Shown one piece after another: positions 17,223 through 28,333 of a stretch of DNA of 63,350 bases. Under the pieces are notes generated by a model, which saw only the letters and a program-made list of their open reading frames with translations, was not told the DNA's origin and made no database searches. Location: positions 1-63,350 of the forward strand of contig JAFYKF010000002.1 in NCBI GenBank assembly GCA_017537745.1. Direction: 5' to 3'. The first letter of the stretch is position 1. Each line of letters starts with the position of its first letter. Made by a program: the position numbers and the translations under genes. The DNA comes from Candidatus Saccharimonadota bacterium (lineage in GTDB: Bacteria > Patescibacteriota > Saccharimonadia > Saccharimonadales > Saccharimonadaceae).

Positions 17223-18452
17223 ATGAGATTAAAAAATACTTTTATTAAGACTTTAAGGGAAGCGCCAAAAGATGAATTGGCTAAGAATGGTGCGCTTCTA
17301 ACGCGGGCTGGTTACATTCACAAAGAGATGGCCGGAGTTTATGATTATTTGCCTCTAGGGCTTCGTGTAATTGAGAATATTAAGAATATTATTCGTGAAG
17401 AATTAAATGCGATTGGTTGCGAAGAGGTTTTGATGTCTACTTTGCAAAACCCAGAGCCATGGGAGAAGACCGGTAGATTTTCCGATCAAGAAGTTGATAT
17501 TTGGTTTAAGACCAAACTAGCATCTGGTGGGGAATTAGGTTTGGCGCCAACTCATGAAGAACCAATGGTTAATATGCTTAAAACTTATATTTCTTCGTAT
17601 AAAGATTTACCACTTTATGTTTATCAGTTCCAGACCAAATTTAGGAATGAACTCCGTGCAAAATCTGGCGTAATGCGTGGACGTGAATTCTTGATGAAGG
17701 ATTTATACTCTTTTCATGTCTCTGAGGCCGACTTAGATAATTTTTATGAGAAGGTTGAGGATGCCTATGCGCGTATTTTTGACAGGTTGGGAATTGGTGA
17801 TTGTACTTATAAAACATTTGCTAGTGGCGGTATTTTCTCAAAGTATTCACATGAGTATCAAACCTTGCTAGATGTGGGCGAAGATACGATTTACTATAAC
17901 AAAGATCATTCACTTGTATTTAACAAAGAGGTGTTTAACGACGAAGTTTTGGCCGAGTTTGGTGCGAAGCGTGAAGATTTTGAAGAGACCAATGCTGCCG
18001 AAACTGGTAATATTTTTAAGCTAATGTTTAAATATAGCGAGCCGCTTGGCTTGAAATTTTCCGATGAAGAAAATCATATGCAAACTGTATACATGGGCTG
18101 TTATGGCATGGGCGTATCACGCTTGATGGGTGTAATTGCAGAAAAGTTTGCGGATAACAAAGGTCTGATTTGGCCAAAATCCGTAGCGCCATTCCAGATA
18201 TACTTGGTGGGGATTGGCGAGGAAGGAACCAAACGGGCTGAAGAGTTTTACAACGAGCATGCGGATAAAATTCTATTTGACGATCGTGATGTACGTCCGG
18301 GTGAGAAATTTGCTGATAGTGAGTTGATGGGTATTCCTTACAGGGTAGTCATTTCTGACAAAACTTTAGCCGATGGCGTAGCTGAAGTAGTGGAACGTGC
18401 TAGTGGCGAAACATCCAAAATTTCACTTGACAAACTTTCTGACTTACTATAA
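17223..18452 (+). CDS. proS: Prolyl-tRNA synthetase lacking the editing domain
   Basis: Class-II synthetase charging tRNA-Pro; 409 aa against about 570 for the usual bacterial enzyme. Motif 1 region (YDYLPLGLRVIENI), motif 2 (FRNELRAKSGVMRGREFLMKD, read in pieces) and motif 3 (CYGMGVSRLMGVIAE) are all present, as is the anticodon-binding domain (IYLVGIGEE, DDRDVRPGEKFADSE). Between motifs 2 and 3 the ~180-residue INS editing domain is replaced by a short linker (about residues 230-285). Short ProRS forms of this kind are known in alphaproteobacteria and mitochondria; mis-charged Ala-tRNA-Pro would need another route of correction. Confidence 0.95.
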   Translation: MRLKNTFIKTLREAPKDELAKNGALLTRAGYIHKEMAGVYDYLPLGLRVIENIKNIIREELNAIGCEEVLMSTLQNPEPWEKTGRFSDQEVDIWFKTKLASGGELGLAPTHEEPMVNMLKTYISSYKDLPLYVYQFQTKFRNELRAKSGVMRGREFLMKDLYSFHVSEADLDNFYEKVEDAYARIFDRLGIGDCTYKTFASGGIFSKYSHEYQTLLDVGEDTIYYNKDHSLVFNKEVFNDEVLAEFGAKREDFEETNAAETGNIFKLMFKYSEPLGLKFSDEENHMQTVYMGCYGMGVSRLMGVIAEKFADNKGLIWPKSVAPFQIYLVGIGEEGTKRAEEFYNEHADKILFDDRDVRPGEKFADSELMGIPYRVVISDKTLADGVAEVVERASGETSKISLDKLSDLL

Positions 18453-18484
18453 ACTATACTAGTATTAATTAAGAGATTTTGGTT

Positions 18485-18931
18485 ATGATTAAAAAAAGTA
18501 TTAATTTGACTGCTGCTGGTAAAAAAGAGCTCGAGGACGAGCTCGCTGAATTAATTGCTAACCGCCCAGCAATTACAGAACGCATTGCAACCGCGCGAGC
18601 ATTTGGTGATTTATCTGAGAATGAAGAATATAGCTCAGCAAGGAACGAACAAAAAGTTGCCGAAGGGCGCATTCTCGAAATCCAGGAAATATTGAAAAAC
18701 GCCAAAATCATTCGTGGCGGCAAAAAAGACGCAATTACACTTGGCGCTACGGTAACTCTTGATATGGGTGGAAAAAAGGTTAATTATACTTTGGTCGGGC
18801 CAACAGAAGCTGACCCATTTGGTGGCAAAATCTCAAACGAATCACCAATTGGTAAGGCGATTTTTGGACGCAAAGCTGGCGATAGTTTTGATTTTAATGG
18901 CAAAAAAGTTAAAATTGTCGAGATTAATTAG
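18485..18931 (+). CDS. greA: Transcription elongation factor GreA
   Basis: Cleavage factor that rescues backtracked RNA polymerase; 148 aa. The coiled-coil N-terminal domain has the acidic tip GDLSENEEYSSA (catalytic Asp/Glu). The C-terminal FKBP-like domain has VNYTLVGPTEADP and the closing SPIGKAIFGRKAGD. I start at the ATG at 18485, not the TTG two codons earlier. A TATACT box at 18455-18460 leaves a leader of about 18 nt without a clear Shine-Dalgarno sequence. Confidence 0.96.
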   Translation: MIKKSINLTAAGKKELEDELAELIANRPAITERIATARAFGDLSENEEYSSARNEQKVAEGRILEIQEILKNAKIIRGGKKDAITLGATVTLDMGGKKVNYTLVGPTEADPFGGKISNESPIGKAIFGRKAGDSFDFNGKKVKIVEIN

Positions 18932-18932
18932 A

Positions 18933-19925
18933 TTAAGGTATTTCTCTTCTTAATTGTTCATCTGACATTATTTTGGAGCTATTAGGACGTCGAGGAACCT
19001 GGATTCTTGGTTTGGGCAAGGACGACTCTAACGGTTGAGAGTCTACCGATGCATCACCTTGATAATTATCTCTCTTGAAATCGTAGTAGCTAATTAGCGC
19101 TTTATATATGTCTTCGTGTCCTTTTCGGGTTTTATCGCTAAGGAGACGTATTGAGTCTGGGACTTCATTATTGCGTGGTGTAGCTGCTTCTATATTTCCT
19201 GCGAAGAAGTAGAAAGCGTCTCCTAAAGATGCGTCGTACTTAGTCAGAGTATCTTCAAGTTGCTTTTTGGTATCTTTTGACGGGTTGTCGATATAATTGA
19301 GAAGGCTCCTACTAGCTGCTTTCTGACCTTCTGGGAGGGATTTTTTGAACTGAAGAAAACCATTGGCATTTCCCATTAAAGCGCCATTGAATAAATAGGG
19401 TAGTCCTTGCCCAATATACAATAGTGAGCTATCAATATCTGCTGAGTACGCCGTCGACGCCTTCTCAAAATGCTCACGGGCTTCTGCGCGTGATTTTTCT
19501 ACACCTGGACCAGAAGCAAATTTGAGATCTATATAGTCAATCAATGCCTTAGTGCGCCCTGCGTCTATTTTTCTAGATTGCACATCGAAATTTTCGACAG
19601 TATTTGCTAAAGCGCCGCAGCCAGATTCTTTTAATGATTTATTGAGGTAGCCATATGCTTCGTGTTGATTTTTAGATGTATGCTCAGCCGTATCTAAAAA
19701 CTCTTTGCGGAGTTTGCGACTGATTTTTTCTTTCTCGTCTGGTGATAGCTCTGTTTTGGGCTTAACAACGTCCGGAGATTGCTGTGGATTCGGGTTAAAA
19801 AACTCATTTGGGCTATCTGTGATGCTTGCCCACGCAGCTGCCAAATCATTATCGGTCGAGGCATTTGGCGACATGTTCGCTGGATTTGGGTTTGTATTGC
19901 CGCCTAGGCCGTTGGGGTTTGTCAT
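18933..19925 (-). CDS. Hypothetical cytoplasmic protein
   Basis: 330 aa, not recognised. Residues 1-60 are Asn/Pro-rich and probably disordered. From about 60 to 290 it is predicted to be largely helical and charged (DEKEKISRKLRKEF, KSRAEAREHFEKA), and the tail is Pro/Arg-rich. There is no signal peptide or membrane segment. A TGCTACAAT promoter (-10 at 19951-19956) and a GGAGA ribosome-binding site precede the ATG. It stands alone on the minus strand between greA and lysS, ending 1 bp after the greA stop codon. Confidence 0.7.
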   Translation of the reverse strand: MTNPNGLGGNTNPNPANMSPNASTDNDLAAAWASITDSPNEFFNPNPQQSPDVVKPKTELSPDEKEKISRKLRKEFLDTAEHTSKNQHEAYGYLNKSLKESGCGALANTVENFDVQSRKIDAGRTKALIDYIDLKFASGPGVEKSRAEAREHFEKASTAYSADIDSSLLYIGQGLPYLFNGALMGNANGFLQFKKSLPEGQKAASRSLLNYIDNPSKDTKKQLEDTLTKYDASLGDAFYFFAGNIEAATPRNNEVPDSIRLLSDKTRKGHEDIYKALISYYDFKRDNYQGDASVDSQPLESSLPKPRIQVPRRPNSSKIMSDEQLRREIP

Positions 19926-20006
19926 TATTTTCTCCGTTCTTTACATTTTGATTGTAGCATAAGCCTTATCGTTTTTCAACAAGTAGTGGAACTGAGGCGG
20001 TTTTTA

Positions 20007-20015
20007 TGGTATAAT
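20007..20015 (+). promoter_or_regulatory. Extended -10 promoter of lysS, leaderless
   Basis: TGGTATAAT with the -10 at 20010-20015, 6 nt before the ATG at 20022. This fixes the start: the longer reading frame would begin upstream of the transcript. Confidence 0.6.
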
Positions 20016-20021
20016 AATAAT

Positions 20022-21500
20022 ATGTTACTAGAAGATTATAGAAACGAAAGACTTAAAAAACTCGATGAGCTGAGGGAGCGGGGAATTGATCCTTATCCAT
20101 CCAAAAGTCATCGTAACACTAAAATTATTGATATAATAAACCATTTTGACGAAAAGGCCGGTCAAGATGCATGCGTGGCTGGTCGGATTGTGGCGATTCG
20201 TTCATTTGGGAAACTAGTTTTTTTGAAATTACGTGATTACATTGGTGAAGTGCAAATTTTTATGAAAGCTTCTAGTGAACCAACGCCAGATGGGATGCTA
20301 GGCGCAAAGGACGTGCGTTTGCTCGATCTTGGTGATTTTATTGAGGCGACCGGTCGCGTAGATAAATCACAGACGGGTGAAATTTCGGTTTTTTCGGATT
20401 TTGTAAGACTTCTAACCAAATCTTTGAGGCCGTTGCCAGAAAAGTTCACCAATAAGGAAGAGCGCTATCGCCGACGTTATGTGGATATGAATGTGAACCC
20501 GGAAGTGCGCGAGCGACTTGTGCGAAGATCGCGGTTCTGGCAAGCAACACGTGACTTTATGAATGCACACGGTTTTATTGAAATCAATATACCAGTATTA
20601 GAACATACAACCGGTGGGGCCGACGCGACACCTTTTGTAACACACATGAATGCTTTGGATGAAGATTTTTATTTACGTATTTCGCACGAACTACCTCTAA
20701 AGAGGCTACTCGGTGGTGGATTTGAAAAGGTCTACGATATCGGGCCGAGGTTTCGCAATGAAGGTGTGGATGACGAGCACTTGCCTGAGCATATTGCATT
20801 TGAGTCCTACGCCGCGTACGAAAATTATGAAGATGGCATGAAGCTTTATGAAGAGATGATTAAATATGTCGCCAAGGAAACTTGGGGGACTTTGCAATTC
20901 CACGTGGGCGGTTTTGATATTGATTTGGACCAAGAGTGGCCGCGTTATAAGTATGCAGATTTATTGCGCGAAAAATTCGATGTGGATGTATTTAACCCGG
21001 ATAGAGAACAGTTAATTAAGATCCTACTCGAAAACTGGGATACAAAGGACCTAAAGCGGGAAGATTTTGCGCGGAAACTGGATAATACTACAACGCCGCA
21101 CCTAATTGATGATGTTTGGAAGCTGATTCGCAAAACATCAGCAGGTCCGTATTGGGTAATTGAGGAGCCATTAAGTTTATCGCCATTAGCGAAAAAATCT
21201 TCGGAAAATCCTTTGGTGACCGAACGATTCCACCCTGTGATTGCGGGAACCGAAATGGGAAATGGGTTCTCAGAATTAAATGATCCGCTAGATCAATTGG
21301 AACGCTTCGAAGAGCAACAAGCCGCGCGTGATGCTGGCGATGAAGAAGCTCAAATGTTAGACCGTGATTTCGTAGAAATGTTGGAATACGGAATGCCTCC
21401 GGCATGTGGGTGGGGCAATTCAGAGCGTAACTTCTGGTTGCTCGAAGGCGTACCAGGGCGTGAAGCGGTGCCATTTCCAACAATGAAACGCGCAGAATAG
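20022..21500 (+). CDS. lysS: Lysyl-tRNA synthetase, class II
   Basis: 492 aa, normal length. The N-terminal OB-fold (ACVAGRIVAIRSFGKLVFLKL) binds the anticodon. The catalytic domain has motif 1 (RRSRFWQATRDFMNAHGFIE), motif 2 (GPRFRNEGVDDEH) and the Lys-binding region (AGTEMGNGFSELNDP). Motif 3 is divergent: after GMPPACG comes WGNSERNFW rather than the usual GLGIGIDRL, although the G-x-G...R skeleton and the final FPTMK remain. The start is MLLEDYRNERLKKL, set by the leaderless promoter. Followed by cdsA after 33 bp. Confidence 0.93.
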   Translation: MLLEDYRNERLKKLDELRERGIDPYPSKSHRNTKIIDIINHFDEKAGQDACVAGRIVAIRSFGKLVFLKLRDYIGEVQIFMKASSEPTPDGMLGAKDVRLLDLGDFIEATGRVDKSQTGEISVFSDFVRLLTKSLRPLPEKFTNKEERYRRRYVDMNVNPEVRERLVRRSRFWQATRDFMNAHGFIEINIPVLEHTTGGADATPFVTHMNALDEDFYLRISHELPLKRLLGGGFEKVYDIGPRFRNEGVDDEHLPEHIAFESYAAYENYEDGMKLYEEMIKYVAKETWGTLQFHVGGFDIDLDQEWPRYKYADLLREKFDVDVFNPDREQLIKILLENWDTKDLKREDFARKLDNTTTPHLIDDVWKLIRKTSAGPYWVIEEPLSLSPLAKKSSENPLVTERFHPVIAGTEMGNGFSELNDPLDQLERFEEQQAARDAGDEEAQMLDRDFVEMLEYGMPPACGWGNSERNFWLLEGVPGREAVPFPTMKRAE

Positions 21501-21518
21501 TTTTGTGCTGTTTTCTTA

Positions 21519-21527
21519 TGATATAAT
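21519..21527 (+). promoter_or_regulatory. Extended -10 promoter of cdsA, leaderless
   Basis: TGATATAAT with the -10 at 21522-21527, 6 nt before the ATG at 21534. Confidence 0.6.
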
Positions 21528-21533
21528 CAAGCT

Positions 21534-22223
21534 ATGAGCGAGAATTTTCGGGTGAGGGTGGCCGTAGGGGTGGCGATGTTTGTCATAGCAATGGTGGCAA
21601 TTTATACTTTTGATAGTATTCCATTCAAAATTCTGTACGCTGCATTTGCTGCTGTGGCTATAATTGAATTGTTCAGTTCTTTTAAGCAAAAAAGTCGGCC
21701 CTTGAATATTTTTCTCGTGATGTTAGAATTATTGTTCATATTGGTCAGTATTTTGTTTGTAGGAGAGGCGGACCCAGTAATTATTTGGTATCTGGCGCTC
21801 GGAGTGCCCGGATACGACATTTCAGCATATCTATTTGGGAATGCTTTTGGTGGTAAAATTTTTGGCAAATCGCGACCCTTCCCAAAAATATCAAAAAATA
21901 AAACTTGGGAGGGAACAATCATGGGCATGATAATGTCCTTTGCGATGGTGGCTACTATGTATATAATAAGGGGGAATTTTGCTGCCGAGTGGGTGTTCTT
22001 ATTAGCCACACCACTAGCGGTTGTAGGCGATTTGTTTGAGAGCTATTTGAAACGCAAATTCAGCATTAAGGACTCTAACGAGGTTGTAATTAAAAATAAA
22101 TTTTTTGAGAAACTTGAGCTTGTGGTGGGTGGCTCTAATGGACATGGTGGATTTTTAGACCGCATCGATTCAGTGGCATTTACTACGGCAGTACTATATA
22201 TAATTATTAAGTTTGTGGTATGA
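21534..22223 (+). CDS. cdsA: Phosphatidate cytidylyltransferase
   Basis: Membrane enzyme making CDP-diacylglycerol for phospholipid synthesis; 229 aa. It has about six hydrophobic segments, the conserved KTWEGTIMG, then VVGDLFESYLKRKFSIKD and the signature end GHGGFLDRIDS, which carries the metal-binding aspartates. Somewhat shorter than the E. coli enzyme at the N-terminus. Its mRNA is probably leaderless. The HAD gene downstream has its own -10 inside the cdsA stop region. Confidence 0.93.
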   Translation: MSENFRVRVAVGVAMFVIAMVAIYTFDSIPFKILYAAFAAVAIIELFSSFKQKSRPLNIFLVMLELLFILVSILFVGEADPVIIWYLALGVPGYDISAYLFGNAFGGKIFGKSRPFPKISKNKTWEGTIMGMIMSFAMVATMYIIRGNFAAEWVFLLATPLAVVGDLFESYLKRKFSIKDSNEVVIKNKFFEKLELVVGGSNGHGGFLDRIDSVAFTTAVLYIIIKFVV

Positions 22224-22224
22224 T
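22216..22224 (+). promoter_or_regulatory. Extended -10 promoter of the HAD gene, leaderless
   Basis: TGGTATGAT with the -10 at 22219-22224, overlapping the end of cdsA, 6 nt before the ATG at 22231. Confidence 0.55.
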
Positions 22225-22230
22225 AATAAT

Positions 22231-22662
22231 ATGCGTTTATTTTGTGTCGACAAAAACTTTGAACGATTTGAGGACGTAACACCAAAAATATTAAAGGATG
22301 CTGGCGTAAAGCTGTTGTTATGTGATTTAGATAACACCTTACGTTTGCATTCCGAAAAGGAGCCAGCCGACGAGCTGGTTGAATGGATCAAGGATATTAA
22401 AGAAGCCGGCATAGAGGTTGTAATAATATCAAATAACGGCCGTAAAAAATTTATGAAGAAATTCTGCGAGCCGCTGGGGATTTCGTGTGTCTGGTGGGCA
22501 AAGAAACCACTTTCGACTAAGCTTACCGCGACAATGGAGGAATACAATTTTAAACCTCAAGAAACCGTGATGCTTGGCGATAAATTAACTACCGATGCGC
22601 TTGCGGCGCACTTTGCCAAGATCCGTGCCTGGAAAGTAAATCACCGCCGAAACGTAGTATAG
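22231..22662 (+). CDS. HAD-family phosphatase, YqeG type
   Basis: 143-aa soluble HAD hydrolase. Motif I is LLCDLDNTL (nucleophile Asp near residue 33), motif II VVIISNNGRKK, and motif III/IV GDKLTTDALAA near 115-125. Length and the DLDNTL...SNN...GD order fit YqeG/PGP-like IIIA phosphatases. The start MRLFCVDKNFERF is set by the -10 box 6 nt upstream. Substrate unknown; close to cdsA, so a lipid phosphatase such as phosphatidylglycerophosphatase is conceivable (inference only). Confidence 0.85.
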   Translation: MRLFCVDKNFERFEDVTPKILKDAGVKLLLCDLDNTLRLHSEKEPADELVEWIKDIKEAGIEVVIISNNGRKKFMKKFCEPLGISCVWWAKKPLSTKLTATMEEYNFKPQETVMLGDKLTTDALAAHFAKIRAWKVNHRRNVV

Positions 22663-22668
22663 GGTGTG

Positions 22669-22677
22669 TGATATAAT
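22669..22677 (+). promoter_or_regulatory. Extended -10 promoter of the DHH gene
   Basis: TGATATAAT with the -10 at 22672-22677. The ATG at 22688 is 10 nt away, leaving a leader of only a few nucleotides. Confidence 0.5.
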
Positions 22678-22687
22678 AAAGATATAT

Positions 22688-23671
22688 ATGTATCAAAAGT
22701 TTAGTGATTTTGTTAAAGATAAGAAGACAATTTGCATCATCCAGGCGGAGAACCCCGATGGTGATTCGCTTGGTAGCGCAATTGCCCTTGACTATTTATT
22801 GAAAGATTGCGAGGTTTCGCTTTATTGTCCAGTAGATATTCCGCGCTATTTGCATTATTTTCCAGATTGGTCTAGAGTTACAAATGAATTTGATTTCCGC
22901 GCCGATGGGTACATTATCGTTGACACGGCAGCTGCAATTTTATTATCAAAGCTAGTTGACGATACTGCAATTCGTAACCGTTTGTATACGGCGCCAGTTT
23001 TAGTAATAGACCATCACGAGACAGCAGATGATTTGGATTTTTCACACGAATCAATAATTGATGTAAAGCCAGCATGCGCGGAGCTAATCTATGAAATTGC
23101 GCGTGAAAACAAAATAGACATTTCAAAACCAGCGGCAGAAGCGATTATGCAGGGGATTATGTCTGATACGTTGGGGTTGACTAGCGCTACCGTAACGGCA
23201 CGGACGTTTAAAATTATGGCGGAGCTTACCGAACTTGGCGCCAATGTGGCCGAATTGGAAGAAATGCGCCGAGAATACATGAAAAAATCACCGCGGATTC
23301 TGGATTATAAAGCGGATTTAATTAAGAGAATTGATTATTCATTAGATGGTGCTTTAGCAACAGTGCTTATACCATGGGATGATATTCGAGAGTATTCTGA
23401 TGAATACAATCCAAACGTTTTGATTTTAGAGGAATTACGTTTGGTCGAAGGCGTAAAAGTGGCTGTAGCAATCAAAACTTATCCGGATGGTAAAGTAACC
23501 GGAAAAATACGTTGTGCGCCAGGCGCAGCAATCGCTGAAAAAGTTGCGGGTTATTTTGGTGGCGGCGGACATGAATATGCGGCTGGCTTTAGAACCTATG
23601 ACACTTCGTATGATGAAGTATTGGCCGATTTGGTACGAATCGTACCAGAGCTATTATCCGAGGAGTCATAA
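22688..23671 (+). CDS. nrnA: DHH/DHHA1 phosphoesterase (NrnA-like)
   Basis: Probable oligoribonuclease/pAp phosphatase or cyclic-dinucleotide phosphodiesterase; 327 aa. The DHH domain shows NPDGDSLGSAIAL, IIVDTAA, and the name-giving VIDHHETADDLDF, all metal ligands. The DHHA1 domain ends with GGGGHEYAAGF. The ATG at 22688 is used because the longer frame would start upstream of the promoter. It ends TCATAATG, so its stop overlaps the next start by one base, and GAGGAG just before acts as the ribosome-binding site. Confidence 0.88.
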   Translation: MYQKFSDFVKDKKTICIIQAENPDGDSLGSAIALDYLLKDCEVSLYCPVDIPRYLHYFPDWSRVTNEFDFRADGYIIVDTAAAILLSKLVDDTAIRNRLYTAPVLVIDHHETADDLDFSHESIIDVKPACAELIYEIARENKIDISKPAAEAIMQGIMSDTLGLTSATVTARTFKIMAELTELGANVAELEEMRREYMKKSPRILDYKADLIKRIDYSLDGALATVLIPWDDIREYSDEYNPNVLILEELRLVEGVKVAVAIKTYPDGKVTGKIRCAPGAAIAEKVAGYFGGGGHEYAAGFRTYDTSYDEVLADLVRIVPELLSEES

Positions 23672-24429
23672 TGAATATCAAATATGATTTGTTGGGTCGG
23701 CCACTTGAACTTAAGAAGACCCATGATTACTGCGCATCTTCCAACCCACGATTAACTGTAATTCTTTTGCACGGTATAGCTTCCGATTCAAGAACTTTCC
23801 AAAAGGCCTTAGCATATTTAGAGGGTACCGTGTCGCTAAAAGAAGCGCGTTTTGTGACTTTTGATTTACTTGGTGCTGGGCAATCTTATAAATCCAATAA
23901 AATTATTTATAATTATAAAAACCAGCTGGAAGCTTTGGATAATTCCATTAAAAAATTAAATTTAACGACGCCACTGATTATTATAGGGCATTCAATGGGC
24001 TGCTTAGTTGCGGCGCGTTACGCAGACAAGCATCGTCGGGCGGTTAACAAACTCATTTTGGTATCACCGCCAATGTTTACGCCGAGTGATTTGGACGACA
24101 GCAGGTTTGATGCGGCGATGGAAGCTTTCAAAACGGCAGTGGCGCAAAAAAATCATTCAATTATCAAAGAGAAGTCATTCAATGATTCAATAGAAAAAAT
24201 AGTCAAGAATCGCAAAAATTACCAAACTTATATAGAATTGACGGTGCCAATGATTTTAATATATGGAGACAAAGACGAATTAATCGCTTCATATAACATT
24301 CCGCGCGCCGCTAAGGACAATTGTAACATTTCGGCGATTGCAACCGATGGGAAACATGGGTTTTCGCACGAAAAATATAATAAAATACGTGAAATATTAG
24401 AGGAGGAACTACATGCTAAAACTATATAA
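23671..24429 (+). CDS. Alpha/beta hydrolase
   Basis: 252-aa cytoplasmic hydrolase. The nucleophile elbow is IGHSMGCLVAARYADK (Ser near residue 108). An oxyanion region HGIASDSRTF lies near 33-42, the acid is probably in YGDKDELI, and the His is in TDGKHGFSHE near 230. Substrate not predictable. Translationally coupled to the DHH gene (one-base overlap) and overlapping cysS by 17 bases, so the three form an operon. Confidence 0.85.
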   Translation: MNIKYDLLGRPLELKKTHDYCASSNPRLTVILLHGIASDSRTFQKALAYLEGTVSLKEARFVTFDLLGAGQSYKSNKIIYNYKNQLEALDNSIKKLNLTTPLIIIGHSMGCLVAARYADKHRRAVNKLILVSPPMFTPSDLDDSRFDAAMEAFKTAVAQKNHSIIKEKSFNDSIEKIVKNRKNYQTYIELTVPMILIYGDKDELIASYNIPRAAKDNCNISAIATDGKHGFSHEKYNKIREILEEELHAKTI

Positions 24430-25742
24430 TACCGCGACTCGAAAAATTGAAACCTTTAAACCTTTGGGCGATGTCGTAAAGGTTTATACTTGTGGACCAA
24501 CAGTGTATGCGACTCCACATATTGGTAATTACGCTGCCTATACCTACTGGGATTTACTAATCAGAACATTGAAAATGAATGATTATAAGGTTCTAAGAGT
24601 TTTGAATCTAACCGATGTAGGGCATTTGGTATCTGATGGCGACGAGGGGGAGGATAAACTCGAAAAAGGCGCATTACGCGAGGGTAAGACGGTATGGGAA
24701 GTAGCAGAACACTATATTGGCGTATATTTGTCCAATTATGCAGCGATGGAATTTTTACCGGCAGATATTTTGGCAAGAGCGACCGATTATATTGAGGCCG
24801 ATAAAAAGGCCGTCGACTTAATGACAGCAAATGGTTTTACGTATGAAACATCTGACGGTATCTATTTTGACACTTCGAAGATGCCGCATTATGCGGACTT
24901 CGCGCGGCTCGACCTTGAAGGGTTGCAGGCTGGAGCAAGGGTTGGGTTTTCAGCTGAGAAACGCAACGCATCCGATTTTGCAGTCTGGAAATTTATCCAC
25001 GAGGGCGAAAACCACGCCATGCGGTGGGATTATCTTGGACGACCTGGATATCCGGGCTGGCATTTAGAGTGTTCTACGATCATTCACGAAGAGTTGGGTG
25101 AACCGATCGATATCCATACGGGCGGAGTTGACCATATCCCAGTGCACCACACCAATGAAATTGCCGAAACTTACGCGGCGTATGGCAAAGAATTGGCGCG
25201 TTTTTGGATGCATTGTGATTTTATTACGATTGACGGACAAAAAATTTCAAAGTCCCTCGGTAACACGTACAGTTTAGAAGATTTGGCAAACCGCGGATTC
25301 TCGCCGATGGATTATAAAATGTGGCTGCTTTCTGGGCATTATCAAGGCACGCGTAATTTTACATTTGATTCACTCGAAGCTGCAAAAAACCGTCGTGCGA
25401 GTTGGCGAGAGAGAATTGCTGAGTGCTACCAAAAGAAAAATACGGATGATAATTCTAATTTTGATAAGATTTTGGAAGCTGTAAATAACAATCTTAATTC
25501 GGCTGAAGCCTTCGCGATTGTTGACAATTCGGAGCTTACTTTGGCAGATTGGGGAAAGATTGATGCGTTGTTTGGATTAAGATTGATTGCCGATACGCCA
25601 GATGTTTCAGAGTCTGTTTATCAACAAATCGCCGAGAGGGAAGCAGCGCGACGTAAAAAGGATTTCGCCAAAAGCGATGAAATTCGCGATTTATTGCTAA
25701 AACAAGGGATTGCCCTGAAAGACTCCAAAGATAACTCAACTT

Positions 25743-25759
<17 letters not shown>
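24413..25759 (+). CDS. cysS: Cysteinyl-tRNA synthetase
   Basis: Class-I synthetase, 448 aa. HIGH-like motif PHIGNY after TCGPTVY, zinc ligands in CGPTVY, LECSTII and HTGGVDHIPVHH, and KISKSLGN as the KMSKS motif. The ribosome-binding site GGAGG is inside the upstream gene. The last residues, YYNN and the stop, lie in the left arm of an inverted repeat whose right arm encodes the identical YYNN end of the converging tgt. Confidence 0.96.
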
Positions 25760-28228
<2,469 letters not shown>

Positions 28229-28297
28229 ATTATATATATTATATACTATTTTTGGTCATTTCGCAAGCGAGGTTTTTAAATTAAAACGTAATTTCTA

Positions 28298-28306
28298 TGC
28301 TATAAT
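28298..28306 (+). promoter_or_regulatory. Extended -10 promoter upstream of the AI-2E-family gene
   Basis: TGCTATAAT with the -10 at 28301-28306. Six nt later comes the ATG of a 6-codon frame (28313), not the ATG of the main gene (28326). Confidence 0.55.
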
Positions 28307-28312
28307 GGAATC

Positions 28313-28333
28313 ATGAAGGAGGTTCATGTCTAA
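28313..28333 (+). CDS. Possible leaderless six-codon upstream ORF (MKEVHV)
   Basis: ATG AAG GAG GTT CAT GTC TAA starts exactly 6 nt after the -10 box, the position used by leaderless genes here. Its second and third codons form the AAGGAGG ribosome-binding site of the main gene, and its last codons overlap that gene's ATG TCT. Initiation at the 5' end would therefore compete with or feed into the main start. It may equally be a chance by-product of a Shine-Dalgarno sequence preceded by AT. Confidence 0.35.
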   Translation: MKEVHV

